64,000 bases of DNA. It comes from JAHJKV01 sp963678135. Its GTDB lineage: Bacteria; Desulfobacterota; Desulfovibrionia; Desulfovibrionales; Desulfovibrionaceae. Below the pieces are notes generated by a model. That model had not been told where the DNA came from, made no database searches, and saw nothing but the letters and a program-made list of their open reading frames with translations. Below, piece by piece: positions 51,042 through 61,231 of the stretch (the first letter of the stretch is position 1; each line of letters opens with the position of its first letter). Location: positions 1,612,001 to 1,676,000 of the forward strand of contig OY782667.1 of NCBI GenBank assembly GCA_963678135.1, given 5' to 3'. The position numbers were made by a program, and so were the translations under genes.

Positions 51042-52016
51042 ATGGTGAGCACCAATATCCTGCTTGAATCTGGCACCAATGAGCTTGAAATAGTTGAATT
51101 TTATATCGATGAAGTCTCCCGTGATAAAAACAAAGAAATCGACCGAAGTTTTTACGGAATCAATGTTGCAAAAGTCCTTGAAATTATTCGCCATCCTCAA
51201 CTGACGAGTTTGCCAGAAATAACCTGTGAGGCAGTGGCTGGTGCCTTTAATCTACGCGATAGGATTATCCCTCTAGTTGATCTCGGAGTATGGCTTAAAA
51301 AAAATATCATAAAACAAGAAGAACCTAAGGTCATTGTAACGGAATTTAATAAAATCACTACAGCTTTTTCCGTTTCCGGCGTGACGCGCATCCACCGTAT
51401 CAGTTGGGAAGAAGTCGAAGCTCCGTCCTTGTATGTTGCTGCACTGGCAGCGCATTCCATCACCGGTGTTGTCCGTTTGGAAAATCGTATTATCTACATA
51501 CTGGATATGGAAAAAATAGTCGCGGATCTTAACCCTGGGCTAATGGCAATAAATACCAACGATGGCCGGCATAAAGATGCTGTTAAGGGAAGAAACCTTA
51601 CGGCTTTAATCTGTGATGATTCTTCAATGGCTCGTAATTCCATGAAAACTTTACTCGAAGAATCCGGGTTTACAGTCTTGAGCTATACAAATGGCCGTGG
51701 TGCTTGGGAACAATTATTAGAATGGAAAGAATTGGCTGAAAATTACAATAAAGATATTTCTTCTTTTGTGGATGTTGTGATCTCAGATATTGAGATGCCT
51801 GTCATGGATGGTCATAACTTAACGGTTCGTATCCGCGAAGACGCTATGCTGCGCAAACTACCAGTGGTATTATGCTCCTCCATTATTACCGATGCGCTAC
51901 GTCATAAAGGTGAGACCGTAGGGGCTACAGCTCAAGTTTCCAAGGTAGATATGAACCTGCTTGTGGAAAATATATTAAACGCCCTGCAAGACAATGAAGC
52001 ACAAAGGGCTGAATAA
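51042..52016 (+). CDS. cheV: Chemotaxis protein CheV
   Basis: Adaptor that links chemoreceptors to CheA. The 324-residue protein has a CheW domain (about 15-165, with FYGINVAKVLEIIR and VRLENRIIYILDMEKI) followed by a receiver domain (about 185-315) with ICDDSSMARNSM, the phospho-acceptor Asp in VVISDIEMPVMDGH and a switch Ser/Lys region. It indicates a chemotaxis system, in line with fliS nearby. It is followed by a strong terminator. Confidence 0.95.
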   Translation: MVSTNILLESGTNELEIVEFYIDEVSRDKNKEIDRSFYGINVAKVLEIIRHPQLTSLPEITCEAVAGAFNLRDRIIPLVDLGVWLKKNIIKQEEPKVIVTEFNKITTAFSVSGVTRIHRISWEEVEAPSLYVAALAAHSITGVVRLENRIIYILDMEKIVADLNPGLMAINTNDGRHKDAVKGRNLTALICDDSSMARNSMKTLLEESGFTVLSYTNGRGAWEQLLEWKELAENYNKDISSFVDVVISDIEMPVMDGHNLTVRIREDAMLRKLPVVLCSSIITDALRHKGETVGATAQVSKVDMNLLVENILNALQDNEAQRAE

Positions 52017-52043
52017 CACCAAGTAAAAACGAAACCATATAAA

Positions 52044-52075
52044 AAAGGCACACTGCATTGAGTGTGCCTTTTTGT
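52044..52075 (+). terminator. Bidirectional terminator between cheV and rlpA
   Basis: AAAGGCACACT (52044-52054) pairs perfectly with AGTGTGCCTTT (52061-52071), followed by T on the plus strand and matched by A before the stem, so it can serve the convergent rlpA gene too. Confidence 0.9.
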
Positions 52076-52099
52076 ATGTTTGCGTATTATTTTTGTGTG

Positions 52100-52933
52100 C
52101 TAAAGTGAGGCAATGAAGCAAGCAGGATACGCTCTTTTCAATTTTTCCTGAGCAACATCAGCTTGTGTTCTCGAACTAAAGGTGCCTGCTTGAACAAGGT
52201 ACAGCACTTGGTTCGCACGATTGCGCGTTTCAATTCGTGAACCTGAATATCCTTTTGATTTGAGATCATTAACCACGGCGCGAGCATTGGGCAATATAGC
52301 AAAAGCACCAACTTGCACATAGTAGCCCTGCTCTGAGCTCGCAGTATTTTTTCGACCAAGAGGAGAGCGTTTTTGCGCTTTTTGAGCTAAAATCTTGGGA
52401 TGAGTGCCAATCGCTGTAACTTGTACCTGAGCAAGACCGCTATCAGCAAAGCCCATGAGTTTTGCTGCACCATACGAAAGATCAATGATACGATCCCCCA
52501 CAAAAGGACCACGATCATTGATAAGCAAATCAATCACACGATGATTCTCTAAATTGGTTACCCTCACAATGGTACCAAGCGGAAGGGTTTTATGCGCTGC
52601 ACTCATGGAGTACATATTATAAATCGAACCTGATGCCGTTTGCATCCCATGGTTTTCAGCCCCGTACCATGAAGCAGTACCTATTTCATCATATCCTTGA
52701 GCAGATTTAAGAGGATAATACCTTTTGCCCATCACAGTATACGGATTGGTTTTTTCCCCATAAGAACCAAGTTCTGCTTCCGGAGTTTTTGTACTGTACG
52801 ATCGTGTTGTTTTTTTTGATCGAGAGGAATAAACGCTGTCCTTGCCAATTAAATTTGAAATGTTGGAAAAAACTCCACAACCTGCCAAAAGAAGGCTGGT
52901 GCAAAGCGTTATGACAATCGTTGTACGTTTCAT
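52100..52933 (-). CDS. rlpA: RlpA family septal-ring lipoprotein with SPOR domain
   Basis: A 277-residue lipoprotein (signal ending LLLAGC, lipobox Cys at about 18) with a double-psi beta-barrel (GTASWYGAENHGMQTASG about 80-97; catalytic-type Asp in LINDRGPFVGDRIIDLSYGA about 132-151) and a C-terminal SPOR domain (GYYVQVGAFAILPNARAV and LYLVQAGTFSSRTQADVAQ). Relatives are lytic transglycosylases acting on denuded glycan at the division site. GGGAGGA precedes ATG 52933. Confidence 0.93.
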   Translation of the reverse strand: MKRTTIVITLCTSLLLAGCGVFSNISNLIGKDSVYSSRSKKTTRSYSTKTPEAELGSYGEKTNPYTVMGKRYYPLKSAQGYDEIGTASWYGAENHGMQTASGSIYNMYSMSAAHKTLPLGTIVRVTNLENHRVIDLLINDRGPFVGDRIIDLSYGAAKLMGFADSGLAQVQVTAIGTHPKILAQKAQKRSPLGRKNTASSEQGYYVQVGAFAILPNARAVVNDLKSKGYSGSRIETRNRANQVLYLVQAGTFSSRTQADVAQEKLKRAYPACFIASL

Positions 52934-53247
52934 GAATCCTCCCAAAAAATGCTGCCAACTTTATAATACGCATGAGTACATTGCTTTTAACCAGAGCTTT
53001 GCCTTTTATTTTTGCCTTGCCTATGCACAGGAAACCGCGTATAGGCCGCTAGCTTTAAGGCTCTAAGCCGTGACAAAATTTGACCTTGCCTTAAAAATGG
53101 GGAGGGAGCTCATATTGCTGTTCTTCCCCAATCCTTGCTTCTTTTTTCGGTTGTTTTGGCTAAGGACTTTAGAGTATTTTTGATGTAAAATATTTTTTTA
53201 ATAAAATAAAAAAAAAACAATTATGAGTTATTAAAAGTAGGATCACT
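52934..53247. other. Gene-free 314-bp gap before typA
   Basis: Divergent promoter region of rlpA and typA. A 6-bp stem TGGGGA/TCCCCA flanks about 22 bases near 53098-53142, and the last 70 bp before typA is very AT-rich. No consensus promoter could be placed with confidence; AGGAT lies 5 bases before the typA ATG. Confidence 0.5.
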
Positions 53248-55077
53248 ATGCACAGCACCCAAAATTTGCGTAATGTCGCCATTATTGCCCATGTTGATCA
53301 CGGAAAAACCACCTTAGTCGATGCCATGTTTCAACAAGCAGGTTTGTTCAGGGAAAATCAGGAAGTAGAACGGCGAATCATGGACAATATGGATTTAGAG
53401 CGTGAACGCGGTATTACTATTGCAGCAAAAAACTGCTCTGTGATGCGTAATAAAATAAAAATTAACATTATTGACACGCCCGGACACGCTGATTTTGGAG
53501 GAGAAGTCGAACGTTCTCTTTCAATGGCAGATTCAGCTATTTTATTGGTAGACGCAGCAGAAGGCCCCTTACCACAAACACGATTTGTATTAGGCAAAGC
53601 CTTGGAGCGTAAACTAACCATTGTGGTAGTCATCAATAAAATTGATCGTGCGGATGCCCGTCCTCAAGAAGTTTTAGATGAAATATATGATCTTTTTATT
53701 GATCTCGGCGCAACTGAGGAACAGCTAGAATTTCCTCTTTTATACGCAGTAGGACGTGATGGAACTGCCTCTTTTAACTTAGATACAGCTGGAAAAAATC
53801 TAGACCCTCTGTTTGAAATTATCATTAATACCCTTCCCTGCCCACATGCTACAGTAAAAGACTCATTCAAAATGCTGGTAGCTGATCTTGGATATTCAGA
53901 TTATCTCGGAAGACTCGCCATTGGCAGGGTTGCTTCAGGACAAGTCAAAGAGTCAGACCAGCTTGTATGCGTAGGCGAAGACGGGCAGCCACGAACCTTA
54001 CGAGTTACTCGCTTGCAAAGCTATGAAGGCCCCCGTCTCGTACCCATTGATGGTGCTGTAGCCGGAGATATTGTTGTGCTTTCCGGTTTGGAAAAAGTTA
54101 CCATAGGCGATACCATTTGCACGGAAAAAGATGCTGAACCACTGCCACGCATTCGTGTTGATGAACCCACTGTGTCCATGACATTTACTATCAATACCTC
54201 TCCTCTTGCAGGGCTGGAGGGAGATATTGTTCAATCTGGCAAAATAAAAGATCGCTTATACCGTGAAACACTCAATAATGTTGCCATGCGTGTGGAAGAC
54301 ACGGAAGATAAAGATGCTTTTTTAGTCAAAGGCCGTGGCGAATTTCAAATGGCAATTTTGGTTGAACAAATGCGCCGTGAAGGCTTTGAACTCACTGTTG
54401 GTCGCCCACAAGTCATACTAAAACATAAGCAAGGTCAGACTATAGAACCTATTGAGCATGTATTTGTTGATTGTGATGAAGAATTTTTAGGAATTGTCAC
54501 AGAAAAACTTTCCATGCGTAAAGGACGCATGTCAAACCTTGTCAATAATGGTATGGGACGTGTTCGAGTGGAATTTTCTGTTCCCTCCCGTGGACTTATC
54601 GGGTATCGGGATGAATTTTTAACCGACACCAAAGGAACTGGCATTCTTAATTCTTTATTAGAGGGATATGATACATATCGTGGAGACTTTCCCACGCGTC
54701 GTTCAGGCTCTATTGTGTGTGACAGACGTGGCAGCGCTGTAGCCTATGCCCTTTTCCATCTTGAACCGCGTGGAGAGATATTTATTCAACCGGGTGAACC
54801 AGTTTACGATGGAATGATTATTGGCGAACGCAACAAGGCAGGGGATATTGACGTAAATCCCACAAAAGAAAAAAAATTGACCAATGTCCGAGCATCAGGA
54901 AAAGACGAAGCCGTGGTACTTACTCCAGTGAAACCCATGACTTTAGAACGCGCGCTTCATTTTATTGCCGAGGATGAATTAGTAGAAATCACGCCAAAAT
55001 CTATCCGACTGCGTAAAATCGCACTCACAGCTCAAGGACGCAGACGGAGTGAAAAACAGAAAAAAGGCGTAGCATAA
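53248..55077 (+). CDS. typA: Ribosome-associated GTPase TypA/BipA
   Basis: Translation-factor GTPase for ribosome assembly and stress response. The 609-residue protein has the G1 loop AHVDHGKTT (about 14-22), switch I RERGITI, G3 DTPGHADF (about 76-83), G4 NKID (about 130-133), then domain II, a beta-barrel and C-terminal BipA domain (about 390-600; VPSRGLIGYRDEFLTDTKGTG). It is transcribed alone; the neighbouring HDOD gene is convergent, with 163 bp of repeat-free gap. Confidence 0.97.
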   Translation: MHSTQNLRNVAIIAHVDHGKTTLVDAMFQQAGLFRENQEVERRIMDNMDLERERGITIAAKNCSVMRNKIKINIIDTPGHADFGGEVERSLSMADSAILLVDAAEGPLPQTRFVLGKALERKLTIVVVINKIDRADARPQEVLDEIYDLFIDLGATEEQLEFPLLYAVGRDGTASFNLDTAGKNLDPLFEIIINTLPCPHATVKDSFKMLVADLGYSDYLGRLAIGRVASGQVKESDQLVCVGEDGQPRTLRVTRLQSYEGPRLVPIDGAVAGDIVVLSGLEKVTIGDTICTEKDAEPLPRIRVDEPTVSMTFTINTSPLAGLEGDIVQSGKIKDRLYRETLNNVAMRVEDTEDKDAFLVKGRGEFQMAILVEQMRREGFELTVGRPQVILKHKQGQTIEPIEHVFVDCDEEFLGIVTEKLSMRKGRMSNLVNNGMGRVRVEFSVPSRGLIGYRDEFLTDTKGTGILNSLLEGYDTYRGDFPTRRSGSIVCDRRGSAVAYALFHLEPRGEIFIQPGEPVYDGMIIGERNKAGDIDVNPTKEKKLTNVRASGKDEAVVLTPVKPMTLERALHFIAEDELVEITPKSIRLRKIALTAQGRRRSEKQKKGVA

Positions 55078-55240
55078 TCGTTCATGTCCTTGACTGGACA
55101 TTTTATAATCCTCCAGCTCCCAGTTTGAAGCAAAAGTCTCTACTGGGCAATGGTACTAATTTAAGGGGACTTTACAAACATCTATGAGCAAGAGAAAAAT
55201 TTTCCTCACTGAAAACGCTATCTATAATAGGACTGTATTT

Positions 55241-56425
55241 TTAGCCTTTACAATTACTCTCAGGCAATAAAGCGTGCAGGGTATGGGCTTCATCCATAAT
55301 TTTTTGCTGATTCATGATAAGTATTGAGGGGTCTATGGCCAGACTTGTCAGGCATTGCTCGTCCAGTTTGGAGATAGGCAAGCGTTCTCCAGCACTAAAA
55401 CACATGGCCTGCCCTATTCTTTCTGCAAGATGCAAAATACAAACAGCAGGAAGATATTCTGCCTCGGCAGGATTTTCACGCAAGCGAACTATTTCAGATA
55501 TTTGTTTTGGTGCACCCCAACTTTGTAGCAATCGTGCCCCATACTTCCCAAGATTTTCTCCCAGCTCCCATTTCTCAGCTTCATGACGTGAAACAGGAGA
55601 GCAAGCAGCAAGATCAATGATATTTTCCCAAGTTCTCATCTGTGTTAATCGACAAGCATGTGCACCGACATCAGCCAAAAGACCAGCAAAGAAAAAATAT
55701 TCGGGTACAAAAGCAATTTTTTCAGCTAATTGACGAGCAACAATGCCCGTAACCACAGCTTGGAACCAATACTTTTCATCTTTTCCGCCAAGCTTTGCAA
55801 TCGCATCCATGGCTAAAACAGCTGCTGCCACTTCATTAAAACCAAGCATACTCACAGCTCGTTTAAGACTAGTAACTTCAGAAAAATATCCTTTGCCAGA
55901 AACATTAACAAAATTGATAAGAAAATCATTCATCTTTGGTAAAGAAGAAAGAATACTTGCGACTTTAGAGGCGTCACTTGACGAAGATTGCATCATGGCC
56001 AAAAGCCGGACATATTCTTTGGAAGGCTCGCTCTGAGCTAAAAAAGCCTCGAGTCCCTGCTCCTCTTCTGAAGCTGTATCAATATCTTCTACAAAAATTT
56101 CATCCTCAGGAAGAACCGAAACAAAAGCTCCCATCTTGCCGGCAACAAATTCACGAGCAAGACGCTTCATCATGACTTGCTGCAGGGTCGCACAGCCAAA
56201 ACCTTTTTCTTTATTCACGCGAAAAGCGTATTCCGCAAGTTTTTGTCCTGCTTCCTCAGCATCAGGGGAAAGTTTTGTAACATTGCGTTCGCATTGCTCA
56301 AAACCATCCAAAATATCATCAAGTTTGTGCTGTGAAACTTCCTCAAACTTGTGCTCTGGGGGTTCAATTTCCATATATTCTTCAAGAAGAATTTCACTTG
56401 ATTCAGTGTGCACTTCTATTTTCAT
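55241..56425 (-). CDS. HDOD-domain protein
   Basis: A 394-residue protein whose C-terminal half is an HDOD domain (about 150-360; SEVTSLKRAVSMLGFNEVAAAVLAMDA and FFAGLLADVGAHACRL). HDOD proteins are non-enzymatic HD relatives that bind signalling partners, often linked with chemotaxis and c-di-GMP. The first 130 residues are acidic and not recognised. Start ATG 56425 has GAGGAG 6 bases upstream; TTG 56431 sits within that spacing. The HD metal pair is degenerate, as usual for HDOD. Confidence 0.85.
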   Translation of the reverse strand: MKIEVHTESSEILLEEYMEIEPPEHKFEEVSQHKLDDILDGFEQCERNVTKLSPDAEEAGQKLAEYAFRVNKEKGFGCATLQQVMMKRLAREFVAGKMGAFVSVLPEDEIFVEDIDTASEEEQGLEAFLAQSEPSKEYVRLLAMMQSSSSDASKVASILSSLPKMNDFLINFVNVSGKGYFSEVTSLKRAVSMLGFNEVAAAVLAMDAIAKLGGKDEKYWFQAVVTGIVARQLAEKIAFVPEYFFFAGLLADVGAHACRLTQMRTWENIIDLAACSPVSRHEAEKWELGENLGKYGARLLQSWGAPKQISEIVRLRENPAEAEYLPAVCILHLAERIGQAMCFSAGERLPISKLDEQCLTSLAIDPSILIMNQQKIMDEAHTLHALLPESNCKG

Positions 56426-56612
56426 GCTCAACTCCTCATCAGCCGTTATACGCTACAAACGGATATTTGACATTTTTTCTTAATCAAGCAGATTTCATGC
56501 CAAAAAAAATTCCCATTTTTTATTTTTTGTACATTAAGTTTTTAGAGCACAAGACGATAAGAAATGTAGATATTTTGCTTGGTCAAAGTCAAAAAAAAAA
56601 CAGAAATAAACC

Positions 56613-56630
56613 TTGGCACCGGCTTTGCAA
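56613..56630 (+). promoter_or_regulatory. Sigma-54 promoter for fliS
   Basis: TTGGCACCGGCTTTGCAA matches the sigma-54 consensus TTGGCACG-N4-TTGCW, with GG (56615-56616) and GC (56627-56628) separated by exactly 10 bases. It points to fliS, 200 bp downstream. Upstream activator sites were not identified. Confidence 0.85.
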
Positions 56631-56829
56631 AATATGCAGTGAATATAATTCGGCATATTTTTCCAAAAAGTGCTGCATAACACAGTAACAAGGCATACCG
56701 CACATGGCACAAGACTATAAGATAAGCTAAAACATTCTACGAAAGTACCTTAAGATAAAACAAAATTTTCTATGTTCTCATTGCACTCAATATCTCAAAC
56801 AAGCAGCTAAACTTTCAGGAGGAAGGGAT

Positions 56830-57396
56830 ATGTCCAAGGCAGCACAAGCCTATCTCTCAACCCAAGTCAGCACGACAAACCAAGGTGAGCTTCTCATCAT
56901 GCTCTATGATGCAGGGATTAAATTTATGAAGCAGGCTCGCGAGTACATCGTTGCCAAAGACTTTGCCAAAAAAGGAATACTTATTTCTAAAGCCATGGAC
57001 ATTATTGCCGAACTCTCCTCCAGCCTGAATAAAGAACAGGGAGGACAAATAGCTGAAAACTTACAGGCCATTTATAATTTCTGTCATATGGAATTAGCCA
57101 AAGCCAATATTCAAATGAGTACTAAAAAACTTGATGACGTGATTAATATTATTACAAATATTAGAAACGCCTACGCGCAAATAATTCCTGAAACAGAATG
57201 TAATCCACAATGCGCCACGCAGCCAAGCATTCAGCTTTCAAAGCCAGCAACCAGTCCCTCGCCATTTGGGAATGGCTCCACAATTCAATTCAAAGCTGGT
57301 ACATTAAAATCTACAACAAAGGCTACACCAATAGGCACACAGCCAATGGGTTCACTGCGAACCAAAGCCTTTAATGCCTATAGTAGCAATCTTTAA
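56830..57396 (+). CDS. fliS: Flagellar export chaperone FliS
   Basis: Chaperone that caps flagellin until export. The family core AAQAYLSTQVSTTNQGELLIMLYDAGIKFMKQA starts near residue 3 and ends in helix LDDVINIITNIRNAYAQII (about 98-116). At 188 residues it is longer than the usual 130: a low-complexity tail (QLSKPATSPSPFGNGSTIQ, about 137-155) follows. AGGAGG precedes the ATG. A sigma-54 promoter lies upstream. Confidence 0.9.
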   Translation: MSKAAQAYLSTQVSTTNQGELLIMLYDAGIKFMKQAREYIVAKDFAKKGILISKAMDIIAELSSSLNKEQGGQIAENLQAIYNFCHMELAKANIQMSTKKLDDVINIITNIRNAYAQIIPETECNPQCATQPSIQLSKPATSPSPFGNGSTIQFKAGTLKSTTKATPIGTQPMGSLRTKAFNAYSSNL

Positions 57397-57545
57397 CTGC
57401 CTCGTATCACACAAAAAAAAGATACTCTAAGCCTGCTCCAGTATTGCATCACATACTTAAGCTCTTTTTATAGGATTGCGAGGGCTACAAAACTCAGGTA
57501 TACATAGAAAAAATCAATTCCAACATATTTTGGAGTACTTTTTCA

Positions 57546-58466
57546 ATGCTGATTACTTGTCCTCAATGCAATTTTTCCAAAAACATTGCCGACGATCAAA
57601 TTCCCCCACGCTCAAGTATGGCAAACTGCCCTCAATGTGGCTGTAGATTCCAATTCCGCACGCCAGTCATGAGCGCAGAGGAAACAGAAAAATCACATAA
57701 TGATCATAATGACCCCACTCTTGATCTTAGCTACGGAGCGGACGGGCGGCTTACAAAAAAAAATATACAAGCACAGCCAAACTCTTCCGAAAAAATACAG
57801 CAGGAGCAAGAGACTTCCTGCTTTGACACGGCAGATATATCTGAAAAACCTATCATCGAAGTTCCTTTTGAAAATTTAAGCACTTTTGGATTCTTTTCTG
57901 CTTTGGTACAGACGATCCGCAGAGTCTGTTTCTTCCCAAAACTTTTTTTCACAGTCATGCCACTTCGTGGCTACACAAGACCATTTGTTTTTAGTTTGCT
58001 CATTGCAGAGTTTATTCAAATAATGGACGCATTTTGGCAAATATCAAACATCCCTACATTATCAACTCTTATGCTACAACATTTAGGGCTCACAAGCGAC
58101 CCTATAGCACTGATTACACCGCTCAATATTTTCATTATTACCCCTCTGCGCTGGATATTTTCCCTTGCTTTTGCCACTCTGCTTACTCATGGAGCCCTCA
58201 GCATCATTGCCAAACCAAAGCAAGGATTTGAAGGAACTTTTCGAGTCATTGCTTACTCGTACACACCTTTTCTGTTAGCAAGTATCCCGTTTGGAAACAT
58301 TCTCGGATTTGTATGGTGGTTACTCATTTCAGTGATTGGCTTAAAATATATACACTCAGTCAGTTACACGCGCTCAATCTTAGCGCATGTACTCCCCGGG
58401 CTTGTGATTAGTCTGCCCTTACTCTTTATTATGTTTATTTCCACGGCCTCCAACACCGTCAACTAA
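57546..58466 (+). CDS. Zinc-ribbon/Yip1-domain membrane protein
   Basis: A 306-residue protein with an amino-terminal MJ0042-type zinc ribbon (CPQCNFSKNI and CPQCGCRFQF, four Cys at about 5, 8, 29, 32), a disordered acidic linker (about 45-110) and a Yip1 domain with five membrane helices (about 120-300; GFEGTFRVIAYSYTPFLLASIPFGNILGFVWWLLISVIG). Function unknown; the zinc ribbon points to regulation or sensing at the membrane. It is followed by folC after 72 bp. Confidence 0.83.
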   Translation: MLITCPQCNFSKNIADDQIPPRSSMANCPQCGCRFQFRTPVMSAEETEKSHNDHNDPTLDLSYGADGRLTKKNIQAQPNSSEKIQQEQETSCFDTADISEKPIIEVPFENLSTFGFFSALVQTIRRVCFFPKLFFTVMPLRGYTRPFVFSLLIAEFIQIMDAFWQISNIPTLSTLMLQHLGLTSDPIALITPLNIFIITPLRWIFSLAFATLLTHGALSIIAKPKQGFEGTFRVIAYSYTPFLLASIPFGNILGFVWWLLISVIGLKYIHSVSYTRSILAHVLPGLVISLPLLFIMFISTASNTVN

Positions 58467-58538
58467 AAACTGGCGCACTGCATAAATAATGTACGAGCGC
58501 ATAATAGCTCTTATACCAGCTCAAATGAGCATTTTATC

Positions 58539-59753
58539 ATGCTAAACTTTCCTTCCTATTCCAGCTTTACTGATATTCAAAAAAGGCTTGATGCCCTTGG
58601 CTTATTTCATATGGATTTAGACCTTAAACGCATGGAGGCATTCATACGGCAATGGAATAAAAAATTACCTGCCCTACATATTGTCGGCACCAATGGTAAA
58701 GGTTCTACGGCAAATTACTTTGACGCGCTCGCAAGAGCGCATGGGCTGTGCAGTGGCCTTTATACTTCTCCACACTTTCTTTCTCCGCGTGAAAGAACTC
58801 GTATTGATGGGCAGATGCTTTCTGAAAATACTTGGCTTGAACTTGCAAATACTTTAGCTGAACTTGAAACTGAACACGCCTTAGAATTTACTTATTTTGA
58901 ATGGCTCACTGCCTTGGCTGCTTTAGCCTTTGACCAAAGCAAGGTGGATGTCGCAATTATGGAAGCCGGTCTTGGCGGATGCTATGATGCAGTCAAAGTC
59001 TTTGAACCTCGTTTACTTTTGCTCACTCCAGTGGGACTGGATCATGAACAATACCTTGGCTCCAGTCTTGAAGAAATAGCAAGAGATAAAAGTCAAGCTA
59101 TCACCCAAAGCTGTGTGGCAATCAGTGCTGAACAAAAACCAGAAGTCATGTCCATTTACATACAACGCGCAAAAAATATTGGTGCACAACTTGTATTCAG
59201 CAAAACAGATGTAAATTTTGAAAGCTGCGCGTACCAAAAGCAAAATGCAACACTTGCCTTGTGTGCTTGGGAAAAATGGTGCGAATTACACGAACTTAAG
59301 TATGATTCTAAGCAATGCTTCCGTATTCTGGCTCGCACAAGATTTCAAGGCAGGTTTCAGCTTACCCCACCGCAAAATGGAACAAAATATTTGCTTGATG
59401 GTGCTCATAATGCACATGGCTTACAGGCACTTAAAGAAGCACTTGCCCAAAGTACACTTTCTCCTGAAGTTATTATTTTTACTTGTATGCGCGATAAAAA
59501 TATAAAGCAAATGTGTGAATTGATTCTTTCTTTTGAATTGCCAATCATAGTGCCTGAGCTTGATATTCCGGAAAGAAACATCCCCGCCAATGTCCTGGCA
59601 AATACCCTTGGTAGGCAGTGCTACATAGCTCAAGACATGGACTCGGCTCTAAAAATAGCCCGTAGTAAAGGTTCACTTGTGCTTATTTGCGGTTCATTGT
59701 ACCTTTTAGCTTCGTTTTATTCTTTCTATCCGCACCTCCTAGAGGGTGCATAA
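58539..59753 (+). CDS. folC: Folylpolyglutamate synthase / dihydrofolate synthase
   Basis: Mur-ligase-fold enzyme adding glutamate to folates. The 404-residue protein shows the P-loop VGTNGKGSTANYF (about 48-60), the segment YTSPHFLSPRERTRIDG (about 76-92), EAGLGGCYDAVKVF (about 146-159), LLLTPVGLDHEQYLG and DGAHNAHGLQAL (about 287-298). Slightly shorter than E. coli FolC (422). No strong ribosome site. selA starts 17 bp after its stop. Confidence 0.93.
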   Translation: MLNFPSYSSFTDIQKRLDALGLFHMDLDLKRMEAFIRQWNKKLPALHIVGTNGKGSTANYFDALARAHGLCSGLYTSPHFLSPRERTRIDGQMLSENTWLELANTLAELETEHALEFTYFEWLTALAALAFDQSKVDVAIMEAGLGGCYDAVKVFEPRLLLLTPVGLDHEQYLGSSLEEIARDKSQAITQSCVAISAEQKPEVMSIYIQRAKNIGAQLVFSKTDVNFESCAYQKQNATLALCAWEKWCELHELKYDSKQCFRILARTRFQGRFQLTPPQNGTKYLLDGAHNAHGLQALKEALAQSTLSPEVIIFTCMRDKNIKQMCELILSFELPIIVPELDIPERNIPANVLANTLGRQCYIAQDMDSALKIARSKGSLVLICGSLYLLASFYSFYPHLLEGA

Positions 59754-59770
59754 AAAACAAAAGGGCAAGT

Positions 59771-61201
59771 ATGAACATCCTTTTTCGAGCTATTCCAGCA
59801 GTAGATAAGCTCATGGAAGCAGCATGGCCAGAAGTGCAGGCCCATTTCGACGAGCTAATTCTTCCTCGCACTGTTTATAAAAATCTAGTCAATACTTTTT
59901 TGGATAATGTACGAGCAGACATTCGGCTGGGCACAATACACGATGCAAAAGAATGTCACTTGGAAAATCTTATTCCCGAACTCCTGAGCTTTATTTTAAC
60001 ACAGGCAAGACCACATCTTCGCAGACTCATTAATGCCACCGGGGTGGTGGTGCATACCAATATGGGACGTTCACTGCTTAGCACCATGGCAATTGGCGCT
60101 GTTACAAACGCATGTCAATATTATTCAAATCTTGAACTTGATCTTACTACCGGAGAGCGTGGCAGTCGCTATAGCCATATAGAAGATGTGCTTTGTCAAC
60201 TTACTGGCGCAGAGGCAGCTTTAGTTGTTAATAATAACGCAGCTGCCGTGCTTTTGGTTTTGGATACTTTGGGAAAAGAGCGTGAGGTCATTGTATCACG
60301 CGGACAATTAGTAGAAATTGGCGGCAGTTTTAGAATACCGGAAATCATGGAAAAATCAGGAGCAATACTCAAAGAAGTCGGTGCTACTAATCGAACGCAT
60401 GTGCAGGATTACGAAAAGGCCATAAACGAACAAACCGCTGCCTTGCTCAAAGTCCATACCTCGAATTACCGTATTCTTGGATTTAGTAAAGAAGTCAAAC
60501 TTGAAGAATTACGCATTGTAAGCGATCGTTATCATTTACCGCTGATTGAAGACTTAGGTAGTGGCAATTTTATTACAGATGGTATCTTTGCCCAAGAGCC
60601 GACTGTGGAGGCAAGTATTCGCAAGGGCGCAGATATAGTCACTTTTTCTGGTGATAAAGTTTTAGGTGGCCCTCAAGCCGGTTTAATTGTTGGAAAAAGT
60701 GAGTATCTTAAACAAATAAAAAAGAATCCATTGCATCGGGCTTTACGAGTGGATAAAATGACCTTAGCTGCTTTGGAAACAACTTTACGTCTTTATTTAG
60801 ACCCTGAGTTAGCACGGCGTGAAATTCCAACCTTGCGTATGGTCTCTATTGGCCTCGAAACGCTCAAATCTCAGGCCGGACGTTTGTCCAAGCTCTTGCA
60901 AAATAAACTTGAAGGGCAACTGGAAATTACGACAAAGCGCAGTGATTCGCGCGTTGGTGGTGGGGCGTATCCTGAAAAAAAATTACCAACTGTGCTTGTG
61001 TGCATACGGCCTTTATCCTGTTCTACACAAGAATTGCGAAGGCGATTACTTTGTGTGGATATACCGCTTATTACTCGCCTTGAAGATGATACACTTTGCT
61101 TAGATCCGCGTACAATTCATGTGAGCGAACATAAAATGCTTGTAGCCTCTTTGATCGCAGCTTTGGATATGAAAAAACATAAGACAAGAGAAAATAAATA
61201 A
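59771..61201 (+). CDS. selA: L-seryl-tRNA(Sec) selenium transferase SelA
   Basis: PLP enzyme that converts seryl-tRNA(Sec) to selenocysteyl-tRNA(Sec) with selenophosphate. The 476-residue protein starts MNILFRAIPAVDKLM (ATG 59771; an in-frame ATG at 59687 is inside folC) and has NATGVVVHTNMGRSLLS (about 91-107), the PLP-binding Lys in TFSGDKVLGGPQAG (K296), and the small-domain segment VGGGAYPEKKLPT. Precedes the M18 peptidase and selB, consistent with a selenoprotein-making organism. Confidence 0.96.
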   Translation: MNILFRAIPAVDKLMEAAWPEVQAHFDELILPRTVYKNLVNTFLDNVRADIRLGTIHDAKECHLENLIPELLSFILTQARPHLRRLINATGVVVHTNMGRSLLSTMAIGAVTNACQYYSNLELDLTTGERGSRYSHIEDVLCQLTGAEAALVVNNNAAAVLLVLDTLGKEREVIVSRGQLVEIGGSFRIPEIMEKSGAILKEVGATNRTHVQDYEKAINEQTAALLKVHTSNYRILGFSKEVKLEELRIVSDRYHLPLIEDLGSGNFITDGIFAQEPTVEASIRKGADIVTFSGDKVLGGPQAGLIVGKSEYLKQIKKNPLHRALRVDKMTLAALETTLRLYLDPELARREIPTLRMVSIGLETLKSQAGRLSKLLQNKLEGQLEITTKRSDSRVGGGAYPEKKLPTVLVCIRPLSCSTQELRRRLLCVDIPLITRLEDDTLCLDPRTIHVSEHKMLVASLIAALDMKKHKTRENK

Positions 61202-61231
61202 AGAAAAATAATAAAAAGGAGTCAATAAAAA

